Positions 1 through 9,436 of a stretch of 64,000 bases of DNA are shown here, in pieces (within the stretch, counting starts at the first letter, position 1; each line of letters starts with the position of its first letter). A model generated the notes under the pieces. It did no database searches and had not been told where the DNA came from. It saw nothing but the letters and a program-made list of their open reading frames with translations. Source of the stretch: an uncultured Chloroflexota bacterium (GTDB lineage Bacteria; Chloroflexota; Anaerolineae; Aggregatilineales; Phototrophicaceae); assembly GCA_937974245.1 (NCBI GenBank), contig CALJKV010000085.1:1-64000 (forward strand), read 5' to 3'. The translations under genes were made by a program, and so were the position numbers.

Positions 1-54
1 TTTCTGTCCATTCCCTCAGTTTATTCTAGCTGCCGCTACTTTTCAAATGGCTTC

Positions 55-1407
55 TCAGACCGATGTGTGCTGCCAACGTTTGACGGCGGTACGGGCTGCA
101 GGATCATCCATGTGTCGCAGCGCATCAATCAACCAGTCACATACGCGCTTATCTTCCCATTTTGGTCGCGTATCATCAACCAGGTGGTCAATCAACACGT
201 GCAGACAGCTTTCATCCGCCAGTTCACTCAAGACCATAGCAGAGTGCCATCGAATAAGTGAGTTGGGATCATCCAGTGCTTTGAGTAGAACTGTCACGCC
301 GGACTTCCCACGCAACCGCCGGATCGCCTCAATCGCGGCCAACCGCACCGTGTCTTCGAGGTTGCTATCCACCATCGAAACCAGTAGCGGCACATCATGA
401 ATTGTACCCAGGAGGCCAATCGCCTCAACGGCGGCTTCCTGCACATTGGCATTGTGGTCACCGATCATCCGCGTAAGCTGCGATACAACGGCCACATCCT
501 GTATTTCGATCAAGGCGCGGATCGTCGCCACGCGCACTGTCCACGAGCTGTCTTGCAGACAGATCAGTAAAGCCGGCACGGTTTCCGGGTCTCCCAGGCG
601 GGCTAGTGCTTCAATAATTACCCACCGCACCATTTGTTCGCGATCGCCAAGTGCATCAATAAAGTCCTGACGAATCAAGCGGTAATCTTCACGGGGAATA
701 TGGCGAATACACCGTACCAGGCGGTGGATAGCTTTGGCTGCTTTGTGCTGATCACTCCAATTTCCATCGCGGATATGATTCAACAGACTCGCGAAGGAGT
801 GACGATGGTTGACAACGTGGGTTTCGCTGTTAAACGTGAATGGTAATTCAGTCTCGCTTAAAGGAGTGCGCCGGGTAGATGGGGGAGGAAATGTTTCAGG
901 CCGGCCATTGCGGCCATGCTGCTGCTGTTCCCAACTGGCAAGTTTTTCTTGTGCTGCAGGCGTCTGGATAGCCCGGAGAATTTGTGCGGCGATTTCCTGA
1001 ATAACAGATGGTTGCTTTGCGCGGAGGCATAGCCCCAGGATGGGTACATGATGTGGGCCGAGGTCTTCAGCGATAATCTGGAGTGCAGCGAGGCGCTGAA
1101 CCAAGTCGCCTTTGAGGGCTGCTTGATGGAGTTTCTTTGTGTAACGAGGATACCGCCGCAAGAATATCACACGAATTTCGCGCTGAACATCCGGGTCTTC
1201 GTCCGCCAGCAGTGTGACCAGTGTGTCCAGGGCGTCGTCCGTACCAAGTTTATCCAGCGCCTGCACGATTTTTAAGCGGGTGTCAACATCAGCATCTGGA
1301 AGCCAGGCCTTAATCGATTCCAGGGCGTTACTTTCTGGAACATGCTTGCTTTGCTGCAAACGCTCTTTGGCTATCTTAGCAGTGTGAATTTGCTGCGGAC
1401 GATTCAT
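55..1407 (-). CDS. HEAT-repeat (PBS-lyase-like) protein
   Basis: 450-residue protein built almost entirely from degenerate helical repeats of about 31 residues. Repeat cores such as VRVATIRALIEI, VQEAAVEAIGLLG and VRLAAIEAIRRL carry the alternating Ala/Leu pattern of HEAT/PBS-lyase repeats. The N-terminal third (residues 1-150) and the C-terminal half (220-440) are repeat-rich. A Pro/Thr-rich linker lies between them near residues 165-200. There is no signal peptide or membrane segment, so it is probably a cytoplasmic scaffold; no enzymatic motif is visible. The ATG is preceded by a modest CAGG ribosome site. It diverges from the sensor-kinase operon starting at 1876. Function unknown beyond a likely protein-protein interaction role. 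Confidence 0.8.
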   Translation of the reverse strand: MNRPQQIHTAKIAKERLQQSKHVPESNALESIKAWLPDADVDTRLKIVQALDKLGTDDALDTLVTLLADEDPDVQREIRVIFLRRYPRYTKKLHQAALKGDLVQRLAALQIIAEDLGPHHVPILGLCLRAKQPSVIQEIAAQILRAIQTPAAQEKLASWEQQQHGRNGRPETFPPPSTRRTPLSETELPFTFNSETHVVNHRHSFASLLNHIRDGNWSDQHKAAKAIHRLVRCIRHIPREDYRLIRQDFIDALGDREQMVRWVIIEALARLGDPETVPALLICLQDSSWTVRVATIRALIEIQDVAVVSQLTRMIGDHNANVQEAAVEAIGLLGTIHDVPLLVSMVDSNLEDTVRLAAIEAIRRLRGKSGVTVLLKALDDPNSLIRWHSAMVLSELADESCLHVLIDHLVDDTRPKWEDKRVCDWLIDALRHMDDPAARTAVKRWQHTSV

Positions 1408-1875
1408 TTTCGTTACCTGGCTATTAATTAATTTATCTTCTGTGAAATGTTGTAATAACTTAGTAAATTATTCTACTCTGAGTTTTTGATTTTAGCAACC
1501 GAATTTACCCATTCTTCAAACGCAAATTATACAATAGTGTCATTCATCACAGAATTAAGAAATGTCTCAAGCGGAAAAGTGGTGACATTTGACACGTAAT
1601 GCGGACCAGTATGTTCCCGGAATTTACGTTTGTTACATGTGAATAGGTTATAATGGACTTTAACCAAATGGTTTTGCACTATGTGCAGGACATCCCTGAT
1701 GACCCCGGAAGCAGAGCACTGCGAGTTATATCGTTCCCCTCTAAGTGGTTTAGTATATCATATTGCTAATAATTTCTCCATCCCAACCCACGTAGAAAAC
1801 CGAACGCATGTATTCTGATCTCAGTAGTTCACCCCCAGGATTCCCTGGCGGGCATCTCATCTACGGAGCAATACT
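1408..1875. promoter_or_regulatory. Divergent intergenic region, possible -10 at 1649
   Basis: 468-bp A+T-rich spacer between the divergent HEAT gene and the sensor-kinase operon. It contains a perfect TATAAT at 1649-1654 on the plus strand, but no convincing -35 at 16-18 bp and a 220-bp leader to the kinase ATG. I see no gene, tRNA or strong hairpin in it. Confidence 0.3.
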
Positions 1876-4263
1876 ATGAGCCTGTCCGTTAAACTAATCG
1901 TGATTTTTTTGCTGCTATCCATTGTCCCCCTTTCCACTGTGGGGTTTCTAGCCTATGTGAGTGGTCGTCAGGCCATCGAACAGGACATGCTCGATCGGCT
2001 GATGACCACCACGCTGCTCAAAGAGGCCGAATTCGAGCAGTGGGTGAATTACAGCATAGAAGACATTGAGACACTGGCGCAGCGCCCCCTGGTCCGAGAG
2101 TATGCGGCCACATTGGTCTCGCACAGCCCCACAGCCCCGGAATACCAGGCGGCCTACAACCGTATTTACCAGGATCACTTTTTGCCTAGACTGGAACCGC
2201 AAGACAACTTTCTGGATTTTTCGCTCATTCGTGCCAGCGATGGCTTGATCATGGTCTCGACCCAGGCGGGATTAGAGGGCAAATATTATAGCGGAGAGTC
2301 TTTTTTCATTGAAGGGCAGAAAGATATTTTTGTAGATGATATCAGATATTTGGACGAGGAGGCCGAACTGGTGATGCACATCAGCACACCGGTGACGGAT
2401 GTGAATGGGTTGGTCGTGGCCGTTCTGACTGGACATCTGGACTTGGCTCGTATCTCTGACATCATGACTCGGCGCAGCGGTTTGCGTGCAAGTGAAGAGA
2501 CGTATATGGTCAATGCGTCCAATCGAATGATTACGGGGAGCCTGTTCAATCCGGATTCCGTCCTGAACCAGGTTGTGAATACCCAGGGCGTGGCGGACTG
2601 TTTATTACAGCATAACGGGACGGGCTTCTACAATGATTACCGGGATGTGCCGGTTCTTGGGGCTTACCAGTGGATGGCGGATCGCAGCCTGTGCATCGTG
2701 ACTGAGATAGACCAGCGTGAAGTCCTGGTTCCTATTGTTCAGCTGGGCGAATCGATCCTGCTTGTCGGTGTGGTCATTGGCCTGGGCGCCGCGCTCACCG
2801 GTTTCAGTTTCGCCAAAACGATCACCACGCCAATCAGCCATCTGGTGCATGGTACGGAACAGATTGCCAGGGGCAACCTGGATTATTGGGTTGGCACCCC
2901 GGCAAAGGATGAGATCGGCCAGCTTTCGCGGGCATTTGACCAGATGAGCGGGGAACTGAAGTCTACCACCGTGTCTCGCGATGCCCTGGCGCAGGAAGTG
3001 GTCGAACGCAAACAAGCTGAGGAGAGGGCACGCCGTTATGCCGGGCGTCTGGCGGCGATCAATCGGCTGGATCGCATCATTTCGTCTGGCCTGGAGATCA
3101 CCACGATTTACGATTCCTTCGTCCAAGAACTGCAGGCCCTGATACTGCTTGACCGCACCGCGATTGTCCTGCTGAACGAAGCCGGTGATCAGTGGCAGGT
3201 CTCCCGGCAGTGGACTCGTCATGAGCCAGCCGTCGAGCCCGATATCTGGCGGCCTGTAGCAGGGTCGATCATTGAATGGATGATGACCAACCGCCAGCCG
3301 TTTTTCGAAAGCGAAATTGGCGAAAAAGGTGACTGGCCGGAAACAGAGATACTGCGGCGCGAGGGTATCCATTCCCGGCTGCTCTTGCCCATGATTATTC
3401 AGGGGCGTGTCATCGGCCTATTGACATTTGCCAGCAGCCAACCGGATGCTCTCTCTGAGGAAGATCAGAGTACGCTGGTTGCCATTGCCGACCAACTTGC
3501 CATCGCCATCGAAAACTCGCGTTTATATGCTGAGGTGAAAAGACACGCCGCCGAACTCGAAGCGCGAGTTGCGGAACGTACCGCGCAATTGGAGGTTTCC
3601 AATAAGGAACTAGAAGCATTCTCATACTCGGTATCGCACGACCTGCGGGCGCCGCTGCGGGCGATGGACGGCTTTTCACGGATTCTACAGGATGAGTATG
3701 CGCCCGACCTGCCGGATGAAGCCCAACGGTATCTCAAATTAGTGCGCGACAATGCCCAGCAAATGGGCAACCTTATAGATCACCTGCTGGCTTTCTCGCG
3801 CCTGGGTCGCCGGGAGATTCAGAAAGAATGGGTCAATCCAGCGCAACTGGTACAGGAGGTCCTGGATGAACTGACTGCTGCCCAACCGGAGCGGGATATA
3901 GAGGTGACAATTGGCGATCTCCCGTTATGCCAGGCAGACCCGGCTCTGCTGCGCCAGGTGTTTGCGAATTTACTCGACAATGCTCTTAAGTATACAAAGA
4001 CGCGTAATCATGCGATAATAGACATTGGATACAGTAATCAGGATGGGGACACCGTGTTTTTCGTGAAAGACAATGGTGTTGGATTCGACATGCAGTACGC
4101 CAATAAGTTGTTTGGTGTGTTCCAGCGGCTGCACCGCGCCGAGGAGTATGAAGGTAACGGCGTGGGGTTGGCAACCGTGCAGCGGATTATCCACCGGCAT
4201 GGCGGGCGAATCTGGGCCGAAAGCGCAGTGGATAAGGGCGCAGTGTTCTATTTCACACTTTAG
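1876..4263 (+). CDS. Cache-HAMP-GAF sensor histidine kinase
   Basis: 795-residue membrane sensor kinase. A TM helix (about 6-27) leads into a 260-residue extracytoplasmic dCache-like domain, a second TM helix (about 290-312) and a HAMP domain ([14 protein letters not shown], about 316-365). A GAF domain (about 395-550) and coiled coil follow. The H-box is [14 protein letters not shown], of the phytochrome-associated HisKA subfamily. The HATPase_c domain shows the N-box [11 protein letters not shown]1 DNGVGFD and G2 [14 protein letters not shown] at 1865 serves the ATG. The next gene, 14 bp on, is an Rcp1-like regulator, the usual partner of this H-box type, so a phosphorelay pair is likely. 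The ligand is probably a small extracellular metabolite but cannot be named. Confidence 0.9.
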   Translation: MSLSVKLIVIFLLLSIVPLSTVGFLAYVSGRQAIEQDMLDRLMTTTLLKEAEFEQWVNYSIEDIETLAQRPLVREYAATLVSHSPTAPEYQAAYNRIYQDHFLPRLEPQDNFLDFSLIRASDGLIMVSTQAGLEGKYYSGESFFIEGQKDIFVDDIRYLDEEAELVMHISTPVTDVNGLVVAVLTGHLDLARISDIMTRRSGLRASEETYMVNASNRMITGSLFNPDSVLNQVVNTQGVADCLLQHNGTGFYNDYRDVPVLGAYQWMADRSLCIVTEIDQREVLVPIVQLGESILLVGVVIGLGAALTGFSFAKTITTPISHLVHGTEQIARGNLDYWVGTPAKDEIGQLSRAFDQMSGELKSTTVSRDALAQEVVERKQAEERARRYAGRLAAINRLDRIISSGLEITTIYDSFVQELQALILLDRTAIVLLNEAGDQWQVSRQWTRHEPAVEPDIWRPVAGSIIEWMMTNRQPFFESEIGEKGDWPETEILRREGIHSRLLLPMIIQGRVIGLLTFASSQPDALSEEDQSTLVAIADQLAIAIENSRLYAEVKRHAAELEARVAERTAQLEVSNKELEAFSYSVSHDLRAPLRAMDGFSRILQDEYAPDLPDEAQRYLKLVRDNAQQMGNLIDHLLAFSRLGRREIQKEWVNPAQLVQEVLDELTAAQPERDIEVTIGDLPLCQADPALLRQVFANLLDNALKYTKTRNHAIIDIGYSNQDGDTVFFVKDNGVGFDMQYANKLFGVFQRLHRAEEYEGNGVGLATVQRIIHRHGGRIWAESAVDKGAVFYFTL

Positions 4264-4277
4264 GAAAAGAGGTTCCA

Positions 4278-4721
4278 ATGACCGAAGATATTGTCGAAAT
4301 TCTATTGGTAGAGGATAACCCAAGTGATTTGGAACTGGCGCTCCATGCCCTCAGGCGGAATAACCTGGCGAACCATATCGAGATTGCACGCGATGGTGCG
4401 GAGGCGCTGGACTTTATCTTTGCGACCGGGGCTTTCTCGCACCGTGACGTAGAGAATGGTCCCAGGGTCATCCTATTGGACCTCAAGCTGCCCAAGGTGG
4501 ATGGGCTGGAAGTACTGCGGCGGGTGAAGGCCGATCCGCGCACCAAGAAAATCCCTGTCGTCGTTCTTACGTCGTCTCGCGAAGAACGGGACATTGTGGA
4601 AAGTTATGAACTGGGTGTCAACAGTTATATCACCAAGCCGGTAGATTTTGACCAGTTCACTGAGGCGGTGCGAGCAATGGGGTTTTATTGGCTGCTGCTC
4701 AACCAACCTCCGGTCACATAG
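4278..4721 (+). CDS. Rcp1-like single-domain response regulator
   Basis: 147-residue receiver without an output domain. It has the acidic pocket (LLVEDNPSD), the phospho-acceptor Asp in [11 protein letters not shown], the Thr/Ser switch in [10 protein letters not shown] and the invariant Lys in YITKPVDF. The C-terminal GFYWLLLN extension is typical of Rcp1-type partners of phytochrome-like kinases. It lies 14 bp after the Cache kinase and 25 bp before a kinase that itself starts with a receiver. It is therefore likely a phosphotransfer shuttle in one operon. Confidence 0.9.
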   Translation: MTEDIVEILLVEDNPSDLELALHALRRNNLANHIEIARDGAEALDFIFATGAFSHRDVENGPRVILLDLKLPKVDGLEVLRRVKADPRTKKIPVVVLTSSREERDIVESYELGVNSYITKPVDFDQFTEAVRAMGFYWLLLNQPPVT

Positions 4722-4746
4722 GAATACAAATTCGAGAGAAGGCATC

Positions 4747-7700
4747 ATGGTTACACCGCTGCGTGTGCTGATCCTGGAAGACCGTCCTGCCGATGCAGAG
4801 TTGATGGTGCATGAACTGCGCCGTGGCGGCATTGACCCGGAGTGGCAGTGTGTGGATAACCGGGAGGACTTCCTGGCCGCCCTGGATCCGCCCCCGGATG
4901 TGATTCTATCGGACTATTCCTTGCCGCAGTGGGATGCACCGCGTGCTCTGCTTACTCTGAAAGAACTCGGTCTGGATATCCCCACGATCGTTCTCAGCGG
5001 CACCGTAGGTGAAGAAACAGCCATACACTGTATCAAGCAGGGGGCTGATGACTACCTTCTTAAGGACCGTATGGCCCGCCTGGGATCAGCGGTTATCCGA
5101 GCATTGGAAGATCGGCGGTTTCGTGCCGAAAAACGTCAGGCAGAGATCGCGCTGGTGGAAAGCGAGGAACGGTACCGCTCATTGTTTAATCATTCCAGCC
5201 TGGGTATCGGATATTACACCCTACAGGGACACGTCATTGCCTTTAACCGGACGGCGGCGGCCTATATGGGCGGAGAACCGGAAGATTATGCTGGAAGCAC
5301 GCTGAGTGAGCTCTACGGAGAAGCGGCAGGGGCGGTATATCTGGAACGTATTAAGCGGGCGGCTGAAAGACCTGATAACGAAGAGTACGAAGATCTCGTC
5401 CAATTGCCGACTGGAAACCTGTGGTTTCGCTCGACTTATTCCAGAATCATCGATGCCAGCGGTCAGGTGATCGGAATCCAGATCGTTTCCAACGATGTCA
5501 CGGAGCGCAAACTTGCCGAAAGTGCGGTGCGAGCCTCTGAGGCCCGCTACCGCCGGCTTTTTGAAGCCGCAAAAGACGGAATCCTGATTCTGAACGCTGA
5601 TACCGGAGAGGTGGAAGATGCCAACCCCTTCCTGCTCAAGCTGCTGGGGTACTCGCTGGAAGAGCTTCTGGGGAAGAGTTTGTGGGAGATTGGTGTGTTC
5701 CACGATATTGCTGCATCCCAGACAGCGTTTCAAGAATTACAGCAAAAAGAGTACATTCGGTACGAGAACCTGCCGCTGGAAACCCATGACGGGCGGCGTA
5801 TTGAGGTCGAGTTTGTCAGCAATGTTTACCTGGTGAACGGTGAGAAAGTGATCCAATGCAACATTCGTGACATCACCGAACGCAGGCGGATTGAGCAGGC
5901 ACTGGTCGAAACCTACAAAAAGCTCGAGATACTTTTCGAAATACTGCCGGTTGGCGTGTCGGCGGTTGATCAGAATCGCAACATCATTTTGCAGAATCCG
6001 GCGCTGGGGAGGATTTTCGATTTAGCGCCTGAAAGTCTGGCACGGGGCGTCCACAAGCAGCGCACCTTTCTCCGGGCGGACGGCACCCCCATGCCCGTTA
6101 GAGAATTCGCCAGCACACGGGTGCTTAATGGTGAAGCGGCGGTGCACGATGTCATAACGGGTGTGGAGAAGGAAGATGGCTCTTTGACGTGGACGAGTGT
6201 GAGCGCGGTTGCCTGTCCGCTCGAGGACTGGAACGCAGTCATCGTCACGACCGATATTACTGACCGCAGGCGACTGGAGGAGGCTGAACGGAAACAACGT
6301 ACTCTCGCCGAGGCGCTGCGGGATACCGCCGCCGCCTTAATCAGCGCGGTAGATTTCGATGCGGTCCTGCATATCCTTTTGAAGAACGTTGCCCGCGTCA
6401 TGGAGAACGATGCCGCCAATATCATGTTGGTTGAAGGTGAAAATGCCCGCGTGGTTGCCTGGGAAGGATACCCCCCCGATATATCGTCATTTCTCCCGGG
6501 CTTCCAGTTGCCACTTAGCCAGGCGCCTCATTTGCGGCACATGCTGGATACCCGATTGTCCTATCTGATTTCGTATACCGATGAGTCGCCGGGCTGGATT
6601 CAGCAGGAACACACGAAATGGGTGAAATCCTATGTCGCCGTTCCTGTCCTGTCGCATGGTAACGTGATCGGCTTTCTGAATGTCGACAGCGCTACCCCCG
6701 GTTTCTACACTGAAAGCCATACGCGACACTTGCAGTCCTTCGCCGATCAGGCCTCGCTTGCTATCGAGCGTGCCCAACTCTACGAGGAGATCAGCCGCCA
6801 CGCTGCCGAACTCGAGCGACGGGTTGAAGAGCGGACGGCACAGCTTAACCATGTGAAGGAACGGATTGAGGCCATCCTCAACAGCAGTAACGACGTGGTG
6901 ATTCTGGTACATGAGGACGGTACGATTGACCAGGTAAACCCAGCCTTCAATGAAATATTCGGGTATGTGAACGAAGAAGTCTTTAACAAACCGCTGGCAA
7001 ACCTGGTTATTCCCGAACACATGGCTTTGCTGGAAGATCTATTCCGGGCTTCCGTGCAAGCTCACCAGTCTAGGCGGTTGGAGGTCATGGCGAAGCCCGC
7101 AGCACAGCCCGCTTTCGCTGCGGACATTGTGTTTTCGCCGATTGTTGGGCGCGATCAGACACTGCACGGCGTGGTATGCAGTCTGCGCGACATCACTGAG
7201 ATCAAACGCATCGAATCCCAACTGCGCCAGATGCTCACGCGTGAAATGGAACTCAATGAACTGAAGTCACGTTATGTCTCGATGGCGGCGCATGATTTGC
7301 GCAACCCACTGGCTGTTATCCAGACTTCAATTGGCCTGGTTCACAAGTACAGTGACCGACTGACCGAAGCAAAGCGAGAGGAGAAGTTCCAGCATATCCA
7401 AAACAGCATCAATGTGATGGTAAATATGCTGGACGACATTCTTACGCTCGGCAAAGTCGAATCAGGCAAACTCCGCTTTACGCCGGCACCGGTGAATGCG
7501 ACGGACTTGTGCAAAAACCTGGTTGCGGAGATGAAACAGGGGAGCGATACTGCCCGGCGCATTGTCCTGCTTACTGACGGGGAGGCCGGTATCTCCGCGA
7601 TGGATTCCAGCCTGCTGCGGCAGATTGTGAATAATTTGCTTTCAAACGCGCTGAAATATTCGCCTGATGACAGTCCGGTAACACTTACGGTACGCACCGA

Positions 7701-7932
7701 ACCGGACCAGATTATCTTCATTGTCCAGGATCATGGTATTGGCATCCCTGCCGCTGATCAGGAGCGGCTTTTCGAGACTTTCTACCGTGCCAGTAATGCC
7801 CAGCAGATACCCGGTACCGGGTTGGGGCTGGCAATTGTCAAGGAATCGGTTGACCAGCATGGCGGTACGGTTACCGTTGAGAGCCAAGAGGGTGTAGGTA
7901 CCGTTGTTACGGTCGTTCTGCCACGCCAGTAG
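4747..7932 (+). CDS. REC-PAS-PAS-PAS-GAF-PAS histidine kinase
   Basis: 1061-residue soluble hybrid kinase. Order: receiver (about 1-120; VLILEDRPADAEL, acceptor Asp in VILSDYSLP), PAS (about 140-250), PAS (about 265-380), PAS (about 390-510), GAF (about 530-680), coiled coil, PAS (about 705-820), HisKA (AAHDLRNPLAVI) and HATPase_c (NNLLSNALKYS, QDHGIGIP, GTGLGLAIVKE). No TM segments, so it senses cytoplasmic or diffusible cues. The start is the ATG at 4747 behind GAGAAGG; a reading frame open further upstream only overlaps the previous gene. With the two genes before it, it forms a candidate multi-step relay: Cache kinase, shuttle receiver, REC-kinase. The final output gene is not in the operon. 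Confidence 0.88.
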   Translation: MVTPLRVLILEDRPADAELMVHELRRGGIDPEWQCVDNREDFLAALDPPPDVILSDYSLPQWDAPRALLTLKELGLDIPTIVLSGTVGEETAIHCIKQGADDYLLKDRMARLGSAVIRALEDRRFRAEKRQAEIALVESEERYRSLFNHSSLGIGYYTLQGHVIAFNRTAAAYMGGEPEDYAGSTLSELYGEAAGAVYLERIKRAAERPDNEEYEDLVQLPTGNLWFRSTYSRIIDASGQVIGIQIVSNDVTERKLAESAVRASEARYRRLFEAAKDGILILNADTGEVEDANPFLLKLLGYSLEELLGKSLWEIGVFHDIAASQTAFQELQQKEYIRYENLPLETHDGRRIEVEFVSNVYLVNGEKVIQCNIRDITERRRIEQALVETYKKLEILFEILPVGVSAVDQNRNIILQNPALGRIFDLAPESLARGVHKQRTFLRADGTPMPVREFASTRVLNGEAAVHDVITGVEKEDGSLTWTSVSAVACPLEDWNAVIVTTDITDRRRLEEAERKQRTLAEALRDTAAALISAVDFDAVLHILLKNVARVMENDAANIMLVEGENARVVAWEGYPPDISSFLPGFQLPLSQAPHLRHMLDTRLSYLISYTDESPGWIQQEHTKWVKSYVAVPVLSHGNVIGFLNVDSATPGFYTESHTRHLQSFADQASLAIERAQLYEEISRHAAELERRVEERTAQLNHVKERIEAILNSSNDVVILVHEDGTIDQVNPAFNEIFGYVNEEVFNKPLANLVIPEHMALLEDLFRASVQAHQSRRLEVMAKPAAQPAFAADIVFSPIVGRDQTLHGVVCSLRDITEIKRIESQLRQMLTREMELNELKSRYVSMAAHDLRNPLAVIQTSIGLVHKYSDRLTEAKREEKFQHIQNSINVMVNMLDDILTLGKVESGKLRFTPAPVNATDLCKNLVAEMKQGSDTARRIVLLTDGEAGISAMDSSLLRQIVNNLLSNALKYSPDDSPVTLTVRTEPDQIIFIVQDHGIGIPAADQERLFETFYRASNAQQIPGTGLGLAIVKESVDQHGGTVTVESQEGVGTVVTVVLPRQ

Positions 7933-7965
7933 CTATGTTAGTCTGGACGATGTGTGAATCGTGAA

Positions 7966-9078
7966 CTAATCGGGTAGCTGGTCAGTTGATACCGCCCACC
8001 CCTGCTCAATACGGGCGAGCGTGTCGTCCCATGACCGGACACTGCTGGTCGCGTCTGCGGCTTCCACATTTGAAGCGCCCACCGCACAGGCAAAACGCAA
8101 TGTCGCCTGGGGTTTGAGACCCCTTAACAGCGCCGCCAGAAAGCCACCATAGGCACAATCCCCCGCCCCGATGGTGCCCACGACTTTTACCACAAAAGCG
8201 GGATGCCACAGATCGAGATTTTGCCATTCGGCAGTCTGGAAGGGGAGTACCGCGAAACGAGTGAAAGCAGCGCTCTCACCAGCGGTTCTGATATAGAATC
8301 CATATTCCCCTAGCTTAAACCCGGTCATCGTGACCCCCATCGACAGGAGTTCCCCGGCCAGGTCGCGCACATAGGCGTGGGTGAGGTGGCGCAGCACATC
8401 ACCTTGCCAGCGGTCATAGTCGGCCCGCCGCATCATAAATACAATTTCCTCTATGCTTGGCAGGAAGATATCCACATACGGAAGTACACGTTGCAGGATA
8501 CGTCGCCAATTCACCTGCCCGCTGGGGCCACCAGCGTCAGGGTGGCACATATCCAGTGATGTAAGCACACCCATCTCGTGGATACGCCGGTAAACCGCCA
8601 GCAAGGATTCGCCTTCACTGGCATACAGGCGCGGTAGGACAGGTGGATAACCAAAATGAAAGATTTTGGTGTCACGGATCACTTCAAAATTAATGTCCGT
8701 GATGTCAAACAGCGCATTATTCCCTGGATAGTGGAAGATGACGCGGTCAGCATCCTCTGGGGAGAAGATGATGGAATACGAGCTTGATTGATTTTTGCAC
8801 ACTTTGATGAGATTGCCAAAGCGCGAGTCACGCTCTTTCAACCCGGCTAGAATAACGTTTCCCAGTAGATCGTCGCCAATGATTGTCATCATGCCGACTT
8901 CGATCCCCAGGCGGTGCAGTGCCGATCCGGTATTAGAAACCACGCCACCAGTAGCGATGGTTAGTGGCCCAACCTCGAATAGTTTACCCGGCGCTGCTAA
9001 CGCGCTGAGTGACGTTCCGGGCATTTCGGGTATGAGGTCAGCGCACAGGTGACCGCTGACAATCACATCATAAGGCAT
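7966..9078 (-). CDS. PfkB-family carbohydrate kinase
   Basis: 370-residue ribokinase-fold kinase. The N-terminal half has the glycine-rich substrate region (ATGGVVSNTGSALHRLG) and GMMTIIGDDLLG. Near the C-terminus is the PfkB signature GTIGAGDCAYGGF with the catalytic Asp. It phosphorylates a sugar or sugar-like alcohol using ATP; the substrate cannot be told from sequence. It is convergent with the kinase operon ending at 7932 and lies downstream of the GH53 galactanase gene on the same strand, about 360 bp away. A role with galactan-derived sugar is possible but unproven. Confidence 0.85.
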   Translation of the reverse strand: MPYDVIVSGHLCADLIPEMPGTSLSALAAPGKLFEVGPLTIATGGVVSNTGSALHRLGIEVGMMTIIGDDLLGNVILAGLKERDSRFGNLIKVCKNQSSSYSIIFSPEDADRVIFHYPGNNALFDITDINFEVIRDTKIFHFGYPPVLPRLYASEGESLLAVYRRIHEMGVLTSLDMCHPDAGGPSGQVNWRRILQRVLPYVDIFLPSIEEIVFMMRRADYDRWQGDVLRHLTHAYVRDLAGELLSMGVTMTGFKLGEYGFYIRTAGESAAFTRFAVLPFQTAEWQNLDLWHPAFVVKVVGTIGAGDCAYGGFLAALLRGLKPQATLRFACAVGASNVEAADATSSVRSWDDTLARIEQGWAVSTDQLPD

Positions 9079-9436
9079 TGCGTATCCCCATCAATTGGCT
9101 ATTTACGATAACCGGCGCATGTCCAGGTCAATGAAGGCCCCCGCATTCAGAGGCGTGAGAATAATTGGGTGTGTTTTGTGCGTCGTATACCGGTTGAGTA
9201 CAGTGTACAGGATACCGACAGTCTCAAACAATAGCAGCAGCGACCTGTTTGCCGAGTCCATTCTCTCAGTGGTGTTCATCGTCTTCTTGTGCTAGAACAC
9301 GCCCGCCCATTGGGAAAAGCCGCCCTTCTATCAGATCGTGGTCTTCGCCCCAAGGGGTTGTCCATGGTTGACGCAATTCGTCAACTTCATATTCTTACTT
9401 GGAATCCTCCATCAAACGACTTAACCTAAACATGAA
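9079..9436. promoter_or_regulatory. Intergenic gap with a 7-bp inverted repeat
   Basis: 358-bp spacer with no supportable gene. GTTGACG (9367-9373), five bases and CGTCAAC (9379-9385) form a perfect dyad of operator-like size. It lies about 290 bp upstream of the PfkB start and just downstream of the galactanase stop. It lacks a T-tract, so it is not an obvious terminator. Confidence 0.3.

Noticed and set aside
2605..3372. 255-codon open frame on the minus strand inside the Cache sensor kinase gene
   Set aside because: Lies wholly within a well-supported gene, has no family motif and no ribosome site; a shadow of the coding frame.
9095..9295. 66-codon plus-strand open frame in the gap before the galactanase
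   Set aside because: No ribosome site, no recognisable domain, composition of non-coding DNA.
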